Source: Amaurobius ferox (taxonomy: Eukaryota > Arthropoda > Arachnida > Araneae > Amaurobiidae). Taken from it: a stretch of 64,000 bases of DNA. The stretch lies in NCBI GenBank assembly GCA_951213105.1, contig OX578137.1, forward strand, positions 58,404,236 through 58,468,235. The letters run 5' to 3'. Each line of letters starts with the position of its first letter. Position 1 is the first letter of the stretch. The notes beneath the pieces were generated by a model that was not told the origin of the DNA, made no database searches, and saw nothing but the letters and a program-made list of their open reading frames with translations. A program made the translations under genes and the position numbers. Shown one piece after another: positions 34,419 through 47,649 of this stretch.

Positions 34419-37400
34419 TCACTCCCGTAGTATTTCCTTATACACGATATTTTGTGTTTTCCCATCTGGTGCAAGTATAAATAGATTCCTATTATCCCCA
34501 ACTCTTGAGCATCCAACATAAAGTTGTCCATGGGAAAAGCAAGGCCTTTGTAGGTTGAGTTCAACGACTTTCAAACTCTGTCCCTGAGATTTGCTTATAC
34601 TCATTGCAAAACTGAGCCGAACTGGAAACTGTAGGCGTTTAAACTCAAAAGGGAGGTTTGGAGGTATGATAGGGATGCATGGTAGAAAAACGTGACTTCC
34701 AGCAGAATGACCTGTTATGATCGTTGCCTCAAGGACATTAGGCATCATTTTCTTAACAATCAATCTTGTTCCATTACACAGTGCCGGTGGATCTAGATTT
34801 CTTAAAAGCATAATGTGTGCTCCAATCTTTAGTTCTAATTTATGTGAGGGCACACCAGAAATTTCCAGTGAATTAAAAAATTCTGGTGAGTACTCGACGG
34901 CCTGATTTTTATCTATTACAGAATCTGCAGACTTATATGTGTGAACAGAAGCAGGAAGTTTCATGAGTAGTTGTCTGTTAATAACATTAACCGCTTCATT
35001 CGTGGGAGCAAGAATAGCTCTTTCACACAGCCACTTAGGGTCTAGGAAGTGACGCTCAATGTTGGGAAATACACTTTATTTTAGTTCTACTGGCGTTGTA
35101 ACAATATTTCCAATAAATCCCATCTCTATTAATCCCTTGTCATCAGCGGTTATGTCCCCGTTTTCAAGTCGCAGTAGGTTCTCTGCAAATTCTTGAGCAG
35201 CGGCATGACCTGTCATATGAACTCTCATGTTCGTTTCTAACCTGAGTCTTTGAACATTTGTCCAAAGGCAAGATGTTTTAATTGATGCATCCGCTTTCGT
35301 ACCACGTTGAATTACTGGAAGAGTCTGCCTGAAATCCTCAGATAAAACCAACGTTACTCCTCCTATACGTCTTGTGTTATGAAAAAGGTCTTGCATGGTA
35401 ACGTCAAGAGCTTCCAGAGCAGCCTTGTTTGACATTGTACACTTATCCCAGACAATAAGCTTGCATCTTCTGAGAAGTGCAGCCTTATTCGAACTTCTTG
35501 AAATGTTGCAAGTGGGATGTGTTCAACACTTGCTAGATTTAGAGGTAATTTAATCACTGAATGAGCTGTTCTTCCTCCAGTCAAAAGAGTAGCAGCAATT
35601 CCCGAAGAAGCTACAGCAAGGGCAACCATACCTCTCTGTCTCACTTTTGCTAAAAGAAGATTGATCAGATAAGTTTTCCCTGTTCCACCGGGTGCGTCTA
35701 AGAAGAATATTCCACCCACTCTATCAAAAACAGCAGATGTAATTAACTCAAAGGCTTGTCTCTGATCCTCAACCAGATTTGGCTCATTTGATTGGACATA
35801 CGTTGTTAGTTCATCTATATTGTAGCTTGTCTCCCTCATTATTTCGTAGTTGAGACTGATAGAGTCGCCCCTTTGTGGCTCAGGAAGTCCGAATGCTTTT
35901 AAAATCTAACCACCTAAAGCCTTGATCTTATCTTCGAGAAAGATCAATGCTTGATTGAAGATGACATCGTCATACACTAACTCAAAGTTATTGGTCCTAA
36001 CTCTTGCCTGGTGCAAAATGTCTTTAGACATATTTTCTTTCTGTAAATTCTACAGCTCCAGAGGATTTGACATGGAACATGCCTGCAGCTAAAGTACAAA
36101 TAGATTACGGAGCATTCCCGCTGATCGAGTGGCAGTTGCTTCTTCCAGTGCATTTTCCCATTGTGAGTCATCTTCGAGAAGGCCTCTTAGCTGGCAGGCT
36201 TGCTTGAAAGTATCACATACTGTTTCGCCGACAGTTTTTAAAAAGCTGAAGGATGTAGGACCTTGTACTTTGTGAAGCAACAGTCGAAGATGAAAGCATT
36301 CAGAGTTAGTTGGATGAACTGTGTAGACACGACCGAGTGCATCGCTTGATATAATACCCGAATGTTCCGGTACAATTTGACCAGACTTACGACGGAGCCA
36401 TTTTTTTCTGCTTGCATTCCACGTGTAGTACTTTGGCAACTGATGGTACAGCAGAGTGTGAGCGAACTCGTCACTTTGGCACAGGGAGAAGAAGGCAGTA
36501 AATGTTGTATCTGGCGGGGACTGTGCTCGGGCTCGTGCATTCTCACTTGCGAAGTAAACTCTCTTCCCATTCTCAAGATGAATGCTCAAATGAGTGACTG
36601 TGGGATATCTCTCGTGAATGGGAAAGCCCATGATCCTCCAAATGGCCTTATTGCTGCTAATGTAACGCCCAATTTCATACTACTGCACCTCATCACGCAC
36701 ACTTTCACCACTCGCCACTTGAAATGCTGCCATGTCAGACCCCTTATTAACATATTTGCACACATATTTGATAGACTGAACCGAGCTACAGTATTCCACA
36801 TTAATGTGAGCATTGAATGCCTTCGATAATAATGGACAATACGGAACAACCCACCTATTGTCAACCATGACATCAGAACCTCGTACTTTCTTGACTACCG
36901 TAAATCCCCCGTCTTTTGGATCTCTGCGACGATAGAGCGGATATCCGTCACGGTCTGTCCGCGTATTAATCAAATTTTTTCATGGGTACTTCTTCGTACA
37001 TATCGAGTCTTTCATGCAAGGAGAGCGTGAATTAATGTTCCCGCATGGGCCATGAATCATATGTTTTGTGACTATGCCATACAAAAGTGGGTCAATTTCC
37101 GGATTCGGTATTTCCGCACTGATGAATTCGTCTACTCTGTGAACATGGATTCTGTCATGAAGTCAGAGCAAGATATGTGCATGTGGAAGACCCCGCTTCT
37201 GCCACTCCACCGTGTACATGAAACAGGCAACGTCACCAAGTATCTTTCCTTTATTGAGGAGGTTGGTCAGAGACTTCAATTTCTGGCGGAAGACTCTGGC
37301 AAGCAAGTCGTGTCGATCCTGACCTTTCTGTCTGGGCATTAATTCGTTTGTTACTTCACCCCACTGAGGATTACACGTAAACGTTATGAATAAGTCAGGC

Positions 37401-39034
37401 CTACCAAAATTTCGGACATACGTAATGGCGTCTTGAGTTCTTTCGTGCATGTAGCGAGGACCACCTGTGAAGCTAGAAGGTAAAATTATAAGTTGGCCTA
37501 TGTCACGAACATTACCATCACTGTTGACAGCATCCCTCAGATGAACATAATCTTCTACCCGTAGTTTCCTCTGGTTCAAGCGTATGAACCTCAGACGTTC
37601 TGATTCAATCTTTACATATACGTCTACGGCGAACTGGTGAAATAGTGTCTTACACCTTAAAATGATATTAAAGCTTGATGCTCGGTACATCATCCTGAAT
37701 GCATAAAAGTCCATTGCCGAAATCTTCTTTGAAGTAGCAATGCCTGTTGTGGGATTCGTTTCTCTCATTTCAAAGTGGTACCCATCTTCACCTTGCCAAA
37801 ATATTAGCGGATACTGAAGTGCATCATAGGATCTATGCGTTTCTGCAATCTTTTGAATCTCATCACTCCTCAAATGAAGTTTGATGTCTCTGCGGCCGTG
37901 TTCATCACCAGCAAGAATAACCGCCACTTCTGATGTTGTCGGTGCGTTAAATCTTCTTTCATGTTCACCCGAAGGTGTTTTATCTGCCCGAATAAGAACC
38001 TTAAATTCGGGAGTCATTTTCTCCATAGCACACTTAAAACTACTTACTGTTGTGCTCATGAAGCATGTCCTGTAACTCTGCTACTATATTTGGTTTGGCC
38101 TGCATCACATTCCTGCAACGTTGCCTGAAGAAATTTTGGCTCGTCATTTGTTTGGGGTTGCAGACTCCCTATTCTGTGGTACACTTGACCCTGCACTTTA
38201 AATGTAGGCATATATCCATCTTCTTTAATCAGCTGTGTGCAACCAAATGACGTCATTTGAAAACATGAATTATATCGTCTTATGTTTTTTTGGAAATGCC
38301 TTGCATCAGGCGAGTTGGACGTAAGCAATGTTGAAAGAGGTTCCGCAGGATCTCGAAGTAAAGGCAGGCGAATTTTCCCATTGCTGCAACACATACCAGG
38401 TGTGTCCCCTTTCCATTTAAGTGCGTGGCAGAAGTTGCATTCGACTGTCATTCTGCCTACTTTAATCATTTGTTCAGATGCATAATCAATAGTAAAATCA
38501 TAACTGAATGCAGCATTTTCTTTTTCCGACCAAACTTGATATCTAACTGCAGCCCTTCTCTGTGCATCAGCGACCTGTCTTTCTTCCTGCTGTTCCTGGG
38601 TTTCATTTTCCCTAACTGCAGTCATTCTCTCCGAGTTAAGCATCTGTCTTTCTTCCCGTTGTTCCTGGGTTTCATTTCCCCTAACTGCAGTCATTCTCTT
38701 CGCGTTAACCACCTGTCTTTCTTCCCGCTGTTCCTGGGTTTCATTTTCTCTAACTGCAGCTCTTCTCTGTGCATGAGCGACCTGTCTTTCTTCCCGCTGT
38801 TCCTGGGTTTCATTTACCCTAAGTGCAGCTCTTCTCTGTGCATCAGCGACCTGTCTTTCTTCCCGCTGTTCCTGGGTTTTATTTTCTCTAACTGCAGCCC
38901 TTCTCTGTGCATCAGCGAGCCGTCTATTTTGACGCTGTTCCTCACTTTTGGAGGCTTGAGCAGCGGCACTCCTTTCGCGGTTTCTTCTTCGGTTTGTTTT
39001 GCTACTTAAGCAGACTTTTTTTTTTTGGAGGCAT
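34419..39034 (-). pseudogene. Helitron Rep-helicase (RepHel) gene, multiple frameshifts and stops
   Basis: Domains in order: start ATG near 39034 with a Lys run shifted by an A-tract; a 23-residue repeat region (38960-38560); a Cys-containing domain (CNFCHALKWKG, about 38410); the Rep/HUH domain (38059-37163) ending RGLPHAHILL, the HUH motif; the Tyr motif IKYVCKYVNKG (about 36740); a linker (36631-36089); and a PIF1-type superfamily 1B helicase. The helicase shows Walker A GGTGKTY (about 35690), VWDKC at 35455-35440 (family usually WDEC), DFRQTLPVI (about 35310), SKSQGQSL (about 34580) and a C-terminal SHGQLYVGCSR. Known role: nicking and strand transfer by Rep, unwinding by helicase. Breaks include TGA after HILL, TGA after KKYP and shifts near 38056, 36650, 35850, 35400 and 35000. 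Together with the WDKC change it cannot be functional. Confidence 0.88.
38560..38960 (-). repeat. 69-bp (23-residue) tandem repeat in the RepHel N-terminus
   Basis: Six units with exact 69-bp spacing (the TGTTCCTGGG landmark on the plus strand at 38591, 38660, 38729, 38798, 38867 and, diverged, 38936). The encoded unit resembles TQEQREERQVADAQRRAAVR, charged and probably helical. The 69-bp period keeps the frame. Confidence 0.85.
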
Positions 39035-40668
39035 TTTTGTTTTCAATAAAAGCACGAAACAAAGTTATAAACACTCATAATACCAATAGCTGATTGCTAA
39101 AATAAACTCTAAACTGAATAAATTGTTTACAAATTAAACAAAAATCTAAATACAATTCTAGAATATGACCTGTTAATAAACCACACAAACCTTTTAATAT
39201 GACCTGTAAAATCAGAACAATATACAGCCCCCGGTTTATAAATATAAATAAAAAAGAGAAATAGTGTTCTTAGAAGAACAAATTAAACAAAAATCTAAAT
39301 ATAATTCTAGAATAGAAGTCGAAAATAGCCCCTGTTTAAACACAAATGAAATACACTTAATACGTAAAAAAAAAGAAAGAAAACTTTATGTTCTTTAAAG
39401 AACACGAAACGAATGGCTTGTTTTAGTTTAATGACGTTAAAACTAATAATTAAATAAAGCTTTTTCGTTTTTAATTAAAACACGAAACAAAATTATAAAC
39501 ACCCATAATAACAATAGCCCATTGTTAAAATAAACTCTAAACTGAATCAATATGCTTTTGTAAAAAAGATCCTAGCCAAAGCTCTGTAAACTGATACACA
39601 AATAATAAAGTAAACAAAAATAATAGCGCTAAACAATATGTTAAATCAGAACCCCTGTTTAAATAAGAACAATTTTAAAACATAAAACAATATAAATAAA
39701 ATACACTATAAACGTGTAAATACATTTAATACGTAAATGTTATAAAATAAAAAGCATGTTCTTAAAAAAACAATAAATTCAGCTGTAAAGAAGTTTAACA
39801 CAACAGAGAAATATTTGGGTTGAGTTGTAAGAAAAACTCACGTTTTTAAAAAAATAATAAATGCTTTTAAAATGAAGAGTAATTTAATAATAATTTATTC
39901 CAATAAAATGGATGAATAATTTATTCAAATGAAATGGATGGTTTGTTTTAGTTTAATGGCGTTAACACTAATAATTAAATTGAAAAGTAATGTATTTCGA
40001 ATATCGAATATATTCGATGATTTCGCTATTGCGTATTATTCAGAACCGTAACGTCCCCAGCCACCACCTTCCCTCCTTCTGCGGGGAAGAAACGCCGGTG
40101 AAGAAATGCTTTAACGGATACCGAGAAATTGAAATTCGGAAAATCTTAAAATCCCGATCCTGTGGGCAATACGGAATATTTCTTGACCAGATTGGACTTG
40201 TAAGAATGCCAGATATTTGACCTTTCTAAAAATGTAAATTATTAGTCGAAATTCTGAGTACTTTTTACTATGCGAGAATTTAAAAACCAAAAATCGTTTC
40301 TTTTTAGTCTAAAGTGACTTTTGTTTTAAAATCATAAAAAAATATTAAAATTTGTCCCTGAGATTTGAAATTGATATATTTTTACTCAAAATTCTCTGCT
40401 CTTTTCGATGGTGTGATTTGTTTTTTTCTACAATGTCTGGATCGTGGAGAAAAAAAGGCAAAAAAGACAAAAAACGGTCGAAAACGCATAAAACATTAAA
40501 TAACAAAAACAATAATTAAAATTTTGAAAATCGGTATTCACGTGTCCCCTTCCCACCCCCCGGGTCTCCGATTGCCAAATTTCGTAGCTCTCCGAAGCGC
40601 GGTCGCTGAACGTATAGCGTATAAGACAGACAGACACACACACAGACATTGCCTTTTATTATTTAAGA
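39035..40668 (-). other. Helitron 5-prime leader
   Basis: Between the 5-prime terminus and the RepHel ATG. It holds two diverged direct repeats (39038-39124 and 39460-39555, sharing AAACTCTAAACTGAAT) and short frames with no motif. Promoter elements cannot be assigned. Confidence 0.5.
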
Positions 40669-40864
40669 TTTCCTCCTGTTTTTCATTAGGATTAGGTTTC
40701 ACATAGACTTAGTTGTTTATCCTTATATATAAGCAATTATTTTATTTCTATTATTATTCTCCCTATGTTATATTGTCATACTAATAAATTTACTTATACT
40801 ATTATGAATTGCACTACTATGATTTAGTGACTGGCAAACATATTTATATTTATTATTATATAAT

Positions 40865-43020
40865 TTGATAGAAAATGCCATTATTTTCAATTTAAGTTGG
40901 GAATTGTTTACATCGATATTACATTACCAACATTGTGCCATGGATAGTTTTGAATATAATAATTACCCCAGTAAAAATTATAATTTCAATAAATGTAAGA
41001 ATAAGAATTGCAAAACCTGCCCATCTGCTTCTAAAACTCAAATTATTAACCAAAGATAGCCATATGCTTTTCTGTAAAAATTTTAATTGCATCTATCGAT
41101 TATCTTATAACATTTGCAGTCTATCATATATTGGACAAACAAGTAATCCCATTCATCTGCGTATGAATGTCCACAGAGATCACGTCAAAAAATATATTCT
41201 CAATAATAATTTTCTTCCTACTTCCAATAAAATAGAATATAAACACTTTGTTAAACACGGTTTTGAAGATATCACTATACATATTTTGGATATAAAAACA
41301 AATACAGCAGATAGGATTTATTTTGAAAACTACTATCTTTAATCAAATTGTACTCTTTTTTCATATGGAATAAATCAAATATATCTAAATGGTAATATTG
41401 TAAAAAATAATTTTGTAGATAATAAATATCCTATTTTTAATCACTTTTTTTGAAACCCCTTTTAAATAATATTAAATCAGTCAAATTCATAAGATTTAAA
41501 CGTGGTAAAGGAAACACCTTACAACATGATTTTAAAGCTGAGATAATTTGTTTACATAATCAATTTAATAACACTTTTCAATGGAAATTAATAAAATCCT
41601 GGGTTTTTGCGGTAAAGAAAAAACATTTAAATAACGTTTATGCAATTTTCTTAAAATTAAATCTTTCTAATGAACATTTTAATCATATTTTCTGTGATTT
41701 GCTTATTACAAGATCAAAGTATTTAAATTTAAAACTTAATCAATTTTTATCATAATAATATGACTGTTAATTCTTATTGTGTAATCTCTTTCAAGCATCC
41801 TATTTATAATTCTATAAATTTTGGTTATCTATTTAACAAGTTCAAACATATAATACCTATTGGAGATTTGAATGTACCAAAGACTTTTGGATACAACAAG
41901 CCTATTGATAGATCTATATTTAATTATAAGGAAATTTCACAATCTCTCTCTATAGATCATGTTTCTAAGTCACAGAAAGAAAATTTACATTCCATTAATT
42001 TCCAATTTACATTCCATTAATAGCACCAAAATTGAAAATTATAAATATGCGTAGTGATTTAAATATTAAATATAAATTTCTTAAATTTCCATATATAGTA
42101 CTTATTCCTAAATTTCATAAAAATCCTATTAAATTTAGAACAGTAACTAGTGGTCATAATACTTACTCTACTACTGCGAGTAAATTACTACAAAATTATT
42201 TTAAATCTAATAAATGATAGTCTACGTTAGACTAGCAATAATTACCTTATTCTATATAATAGTAAAGAATTAAAGAATAAATTAACATCACTTAGAAAAC
42301 TAAAAGGATTTCAAACTTTTGATTTTAAAAATCTTTTAAATAATAAAGATCTCAGACCTGTATGATGTAATTTTAGCTCTATATAATGCTTATATTACTA
42401 ACCTATCAACTCAAACCAATTTTATAAATTTTCCTAAACTTCTTCACTTTGTTATTTTCAATAATTATATTTTTCAAGGAAATAAATTATACTTACAAGT
42501 CTCAGGAGTACCACAGGGTGGCTGCAGTAGCAGTATGTTGGCAAATTTATACCTTATCATTATGAACAGTATTTTACTTCAATAGATTATACATTATACA
42601 GATATGTTAATGATCTGATTTGCTTAGTATATACTGAAAATCATGTCATAGATATAGATGTCTATCCAGATAATTTGGAATTAATTCCTAATGAAGCTAC
42701 TATTAGTAATAATATTAATTTTTTGGATTTATTATTGATCTTATTATTGAACCTTCTAATAGAATTGTTATTAATTTATATGCTAAAAAAGACTATTTTA
42801 ATTTCAACATTAATAAAATCTTACCATTTAATTCCTGCATCTCGATTCTATTGTTTAGAAATATTATACTTAATCAGCTTTTTAGAATTTATAGATTATC
42901 TGATAAAAAATTTAATGATATACATATAAATAATCTAAAAATTACCAGCAATTTATATAAATATCCTTCTTATTTAGTAAATGGTATAGTTAAAAAATTT
43001 AGATTAGCTGGATTTTCATG
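40865..43020 (+). pseudogene. Naiad-like PLE polyprotein: zinc motif, N-terminal GIY-YIG, reverse transcriptase (frameshifted)
   Basis: Order on the plus strand: NKCKNKNCKTCP (CX4CX2C, about 40998-41030); after a frameshift near 41055, GIY-YIG with CIYRL, LSYIGQTS, LRMNVHR and a later FENYY (41080-41342); RT N-terminal region with RSIFNYKEIS (about 41910-41945); PKFHKNP (about 42110), corresponding to PLE PKIHK; FQTFDF (RT motif A start, about 42312); SGVPQGG (42502-42522); and YRYVND (about 42595-42615), where YVDD is expected. Several frameshifts and stops interrupt it. In classical PLEs the nuclease is C-terminal, so this order is diagnostic. The changed YVND site argues against activity. 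Confidence 0.75.
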
Positions 43021-43137
43021 AAATCTATTCATAGTTTTTTATATTAGCCTGACATCTCCATTCTCTTGTATTAATAATACTTTTACTTTTACATCCTCTT
43101 AAACATATGCCTTACTATTATTAGCCCCACTTTTTTG

Positions 43138-43686
43138 TAGCTCTTTTTGTATATTATTACTTTTTCTCACCTTTTCGCACTACTGTTTTTTATTTCAAAC
43201 GAATGGTAACAGTAGATCATTTCTTTTTCCTTTGCTAATGGCAACACTGGTCTCTTCATTCTAGGTTCCCGGGTTCGACATGTTCGTGCATTTATAGTGT
43301 TTTTCTCCAGGTATACTTGTTTTCTTTTTTTTTTTTCTTTATGTATGTTGTCCAAGTAGAAATGGTCCATAGATATAATCTATCTATTTCTTCAGAAACA
43401 TACAATTTTTGTGTTTGCTACAAAAAAATACTTGGACCCGATGAAGAGTTTCGAAGAAGTGAACAAATCCATTATTTAGGCCTAGCCCTTGTCCACGTAT
43501 ATAGCATTAATGCTTGGATTTCATTTGTTTTTCTTTTATCGATTCCATACCTTCGATGATTTTCTTTAACCTGATGATTCGAAATTTGTATTTTTTCCAT
43601 TTGATTGAAGATTTGCTGATTTGTACTTTTATTTTGTAGGCTTGTTAGAATGTTAGGACTTTTCTTTCATTGGACTTTCAAACTAT
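43138..43686 (+). repeat. PLE pseudo-LTR, 3-prime copy
   Basis: Direct match to 30721-31292, ending at a (TA)n tract (43684-43734). Contains the same CCCGATGAAGAG motif near 43436. Confidence 0.85.
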
Positions 43687-43734
43687 ATATATATATATAG
43701 CTTATATATATATATATTTATACATATATAGTAG

Positions 43735-43860
43735 ATACAAATGTATAAAGCTGATACAAAAAGAAATATAAAAAAGAGATGGGGGTTGTACTTGCAGGTA
43801 ATGTATGAAACGGCCAAACGGTATTGCGACCCCTTGTTCCCGGTTACAACATGCTTTTAC
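43735..43860. other. Flank between PLE and 5S-SINE
   Basis: No gene. GC content rises toward the SINE. Confidence 0.4.
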
Positions 43861-43874
43861 ACCAAGGAAACACT

Positions 43875-44259
43875 AGGCCAACGGTCGTACCGTGCTGAAA
43901 ACACCGGTTCTCGTTAGATCACCGAAGTCAAGCAGCATCGGGCGAGGTTAGTACTTGGTGGGTGACCACCTCGGAACACCGCGTGCTGTTGGCCATCTCG
44001 GGTGCGGTATCCCCGTGGTTTGCGCACTAGATTTGCACGCTACCACAAATGCCGCCGTGTTCATGCGGAGTACGATCACGTTAAACATGTGGGTCCGTAA
44101 GTCCTTCCGAGAGGTTGGTGGTAGGGGAAGGAGGGTACGGTCCCTGTGGATGCCTCCCCCACTGGGTTCCGGTCTAAATTGGGTGGCACTTCCCGGCCGT
44201 CCATACAGTTACCTTACACCTTTCTGGTAGGTCGGACGGTCTGGGTCTCAACAACAACA
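43875..44259 (+). mobile_element. Chimeric SINE: 5S rRNA head, tRNA-SINE body, (AAC)n tail, with target duplication
   Basis: A 117-base 5S rRNA-like head (43877-43993) runs without a terminator into a remnant of the tRNA-SINE head (GGTGCGGTATCCCCGTGGTT, about 44003-44022) and then the same body and (AAC)n tail as the SINE at 28184-28472. The complete unit is flanked by ACCAAGGAAACACT at 43861-43874 and 44260-44273, a 13-14 bp target-site duplication. That shows the 5S and SINE parts were inserted together as one retrotransposed RNA copy. The B-box region of the tRNA head is deleted, so transcription probably relied on the 5S promoter. Comparable 5S-headed SINEs (SINE3, AmnSINE1) are known in vertebrates. 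Confidence 0.82.
43877..43993 (+). rRNA. 5S rRNA-derived sequence (SINE head)
   Basis: GCCAACGGTC at the start pairs with the terminal GCTGTTGGC. The internal control region is intact (AAGCAGCATCGGGCGAGGTT, AGTACTTGGTGGGTGACC). At 117 bases it is close to the usual 119-121. It is embedded in a retrotransposed unit and lacks a terminating T-run, so it should not be counted as an ordinary 5S gene, although it may be transcribed. Confidence 0.8.
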
Positions 44260-44273
44260 ACCAAGGAAACACT

Positions 44274-44683
44274 CCCGGAACCGATACCTTCCCGAAGCAA
44301 CCCTCCGTCCGCCATCAAAACAGGAATCTCAAAAAGCCAGAATCAAAAATCAAAACCAGAATCCCCAGATGGAGATTCAGAATAAATTCTCTTTTCAAAT
44401 ACGATGAATAAGTAAAAGGGATATGGAACGAAAACGCCTATCGACCACTTTCTTACAATCACATATTGATATGACCCTTAACTATTTTTGTAAAATGCGT
44501 ATCATTCGCAACTTTTCTCGTATATACCACTTTATACTATCAGATCGTTGACATTTGTATGTTGTTCTTTTTGTTTTTGTAAAATGCATTATAATACTGC
44601 CTTAGAAAACGTGTTGGATATTGTTGTTTTATGGCTTCACTGATTAAATTCCTTTCGCATTTTATACGTTTGCAGTTTATACG
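44274..44683. other. Unassigned sequence after the 5S-SINE
   Basis: The first 110 bases are GC-richer and Pro/Lys-codon-like; the rest is AT-rich. No motif. Confidence 0.4.
44392..44395 (+). terminator. First TTTT downstream of the 5S-SINE
   Basis: No run of four T occurs from the 5S head to this point, so a polymerase III transcript from the 5S promoter would be expected to pass through the SINE and stop here in flanking DNA. Inference from sequence only. Confidence 0.35.
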
Positions 44684-44817
44684 TACAATGTGTTTGGTAA
44701 TTACGTATTAGTTTTAATCCTCTTATCTTCATTCAGGATTATATGCAAATTTAGATTGATCACATTAATTGTTTCAATACATTTTTTGAAATGGAATGCT
44801 TAATTACTTTATTAAAG
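44684..44817 (+). repeat. Direct duplicate of 29413-29545
   Basis: See the partner at 29413. The similarity ends at ATGCTTAATT on both copies. Confidence 0.8.
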
Positions 44818-45705
44818 TTTTCATAAATAGTTAGAAAAATGTTCCTTTGTTGCTGGAGATTTAAAATGAGAATCAATTTTATTCCACCTGTGATTACATT
44901 CTAAATATTCTTATTTTATTGCTGTAATCTGAATATAAATGTGTAATCTATCGTGATTGGAAGTAAATATTTTATAAAATCATTACTTCAAACGTTTTAT
45001 CGCTCGGCACACTCTAAAATAGCAATATTCTTTCATTCTTTGTAGCAATAGATTTGCTAATTTATATTTTAGAGTGTCAATTTCAGGTCCATATGTTCAC
45101 AGAATTTACATATTTACATATCCATCACAGAATTTACATATTTTAAATCTCAGGACTCCCTTAAAATAAATAAATTTGAGAACTTTATTCTGTCTTTTGT
45201 TTTGCCAAATGATCCAATTTTTACTAAATTTTAACCGCCGTATCCAATTTAGAAATAACAGTCTTCTGCTTTCCGACATTTGGAACGATTTAGTTTATGA
45301 CACCCTTCAAATTAAATATTTCTTCTTAAACAGACATTATCCATGTTAGTTTACCGTATATTATACCTTTGTGACAAATTTCAAATTATATTTTGAATAG
45401 AAAAGGTATTTTACTGCCTATTCTCAATAATAACATTTTGGTCTGCATTATCCCCACAAAATTTAAGCTTTTGTAAATTAGCTTTATTAGCAGACATATC
45501 TGAGATCAAGCCTATGGTAATGTAGATTGAATGAAGCAAGATAATGTTTAAGTTGTTTAAGTAAGACAATGCATATCTTGTTTAAGCAAGACAATGCATA
45601 TCTTGTTTAAACAGTATAGTAATTAATTAGGGCGAATTATACTGAAATATTTGGTAGGTATTTAGTTTAAGATTCCCTACGATGTATATTTATTGTTTTA
45701 AATGA
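44818..45705. other. AT-rich sequence, nothing recognised
   Basis: A short tandem around AAGACAATGCATATCTTGTTTAA (about 45560-45612) is the only structure seen. Confidence 0.5.

Positions 45706-47649
<1,944 letters not shown>

Larger units (their letters stand above)
32066..40668 (-). mobile_element. Full-length 8.6-kb Helitron (Rep-helicase type), inactivated
   Basis: Both termini follow Helitron rules on the minus strand. The 5-prime end starts TC at 40668-40667 after an A, followed by TTAAATAATAAAAGGCAATG and a TGTG/TCTG-rich tract. The 3-prime end is a GTCGCC/GGCGGC hairpin with an AAA loop, then TAG, giving CTAG at 32069-32066, followed by T. There is no target duplication, as expected. 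Inside are a broken Rep-helicase gene (34419-39034), a 1.6-kb leader and a 2.3-kb tail with hairpin minisatellites. The flanks join as A/T inside the PLE leader. Helitrons move by HUH-type rolling-circle transposition. Confidence 0.85.
30721..43686 (+). mobile_element. Penelope-like element with N-terminal GIY-YIG (Naiad-like), split by a Helitron
   Basis: Two direct terminal repeats (30721-31292 and 43138-43686) flank a plus-strand body encoding, in order, a CX4CX2C zinc motif, a GIY-YIG nuclease and a PLE-type RT. The nuclease-first order matches the permuted Naiad/Chlamys clade, not classical Penelope. Removing the inserted Helitron (32066-40668) leaves about 4.36 kb. The body has frameshifts and a mutated RT active site, so it is dead. 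TA tracts lie on both outer sides. Confidence 0.75.

Noticed and set aside
36362..36829. 155-codon plus-strand frame
   Set aside because: It is antisense to the Helitron RepHel gene, whose minus-strand domains are recognisable.
38560..38960. CRISPR-like array
   Set aside because: The 69-bp units are contiguous coding repeats without unique spacers, in a eukaryotic transposon.
38425..39009. 194-codon plus-strand frame with a regular repeat
   Set aside because: It is the antisense of the 69-bp repeat region of RepHel.
40428..40649. 73-codon minus frame at the Helitron 5-prime end
   Set aside because: It covers the terminal TGTG/TCTG tract and leader and has no coding motif.
43877..43993. An ordinary functional 5S rRNA gene
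   Set aside because: No terminator follows and the target duplication encloses it together with the SINE body, so it is a mobile-element head.
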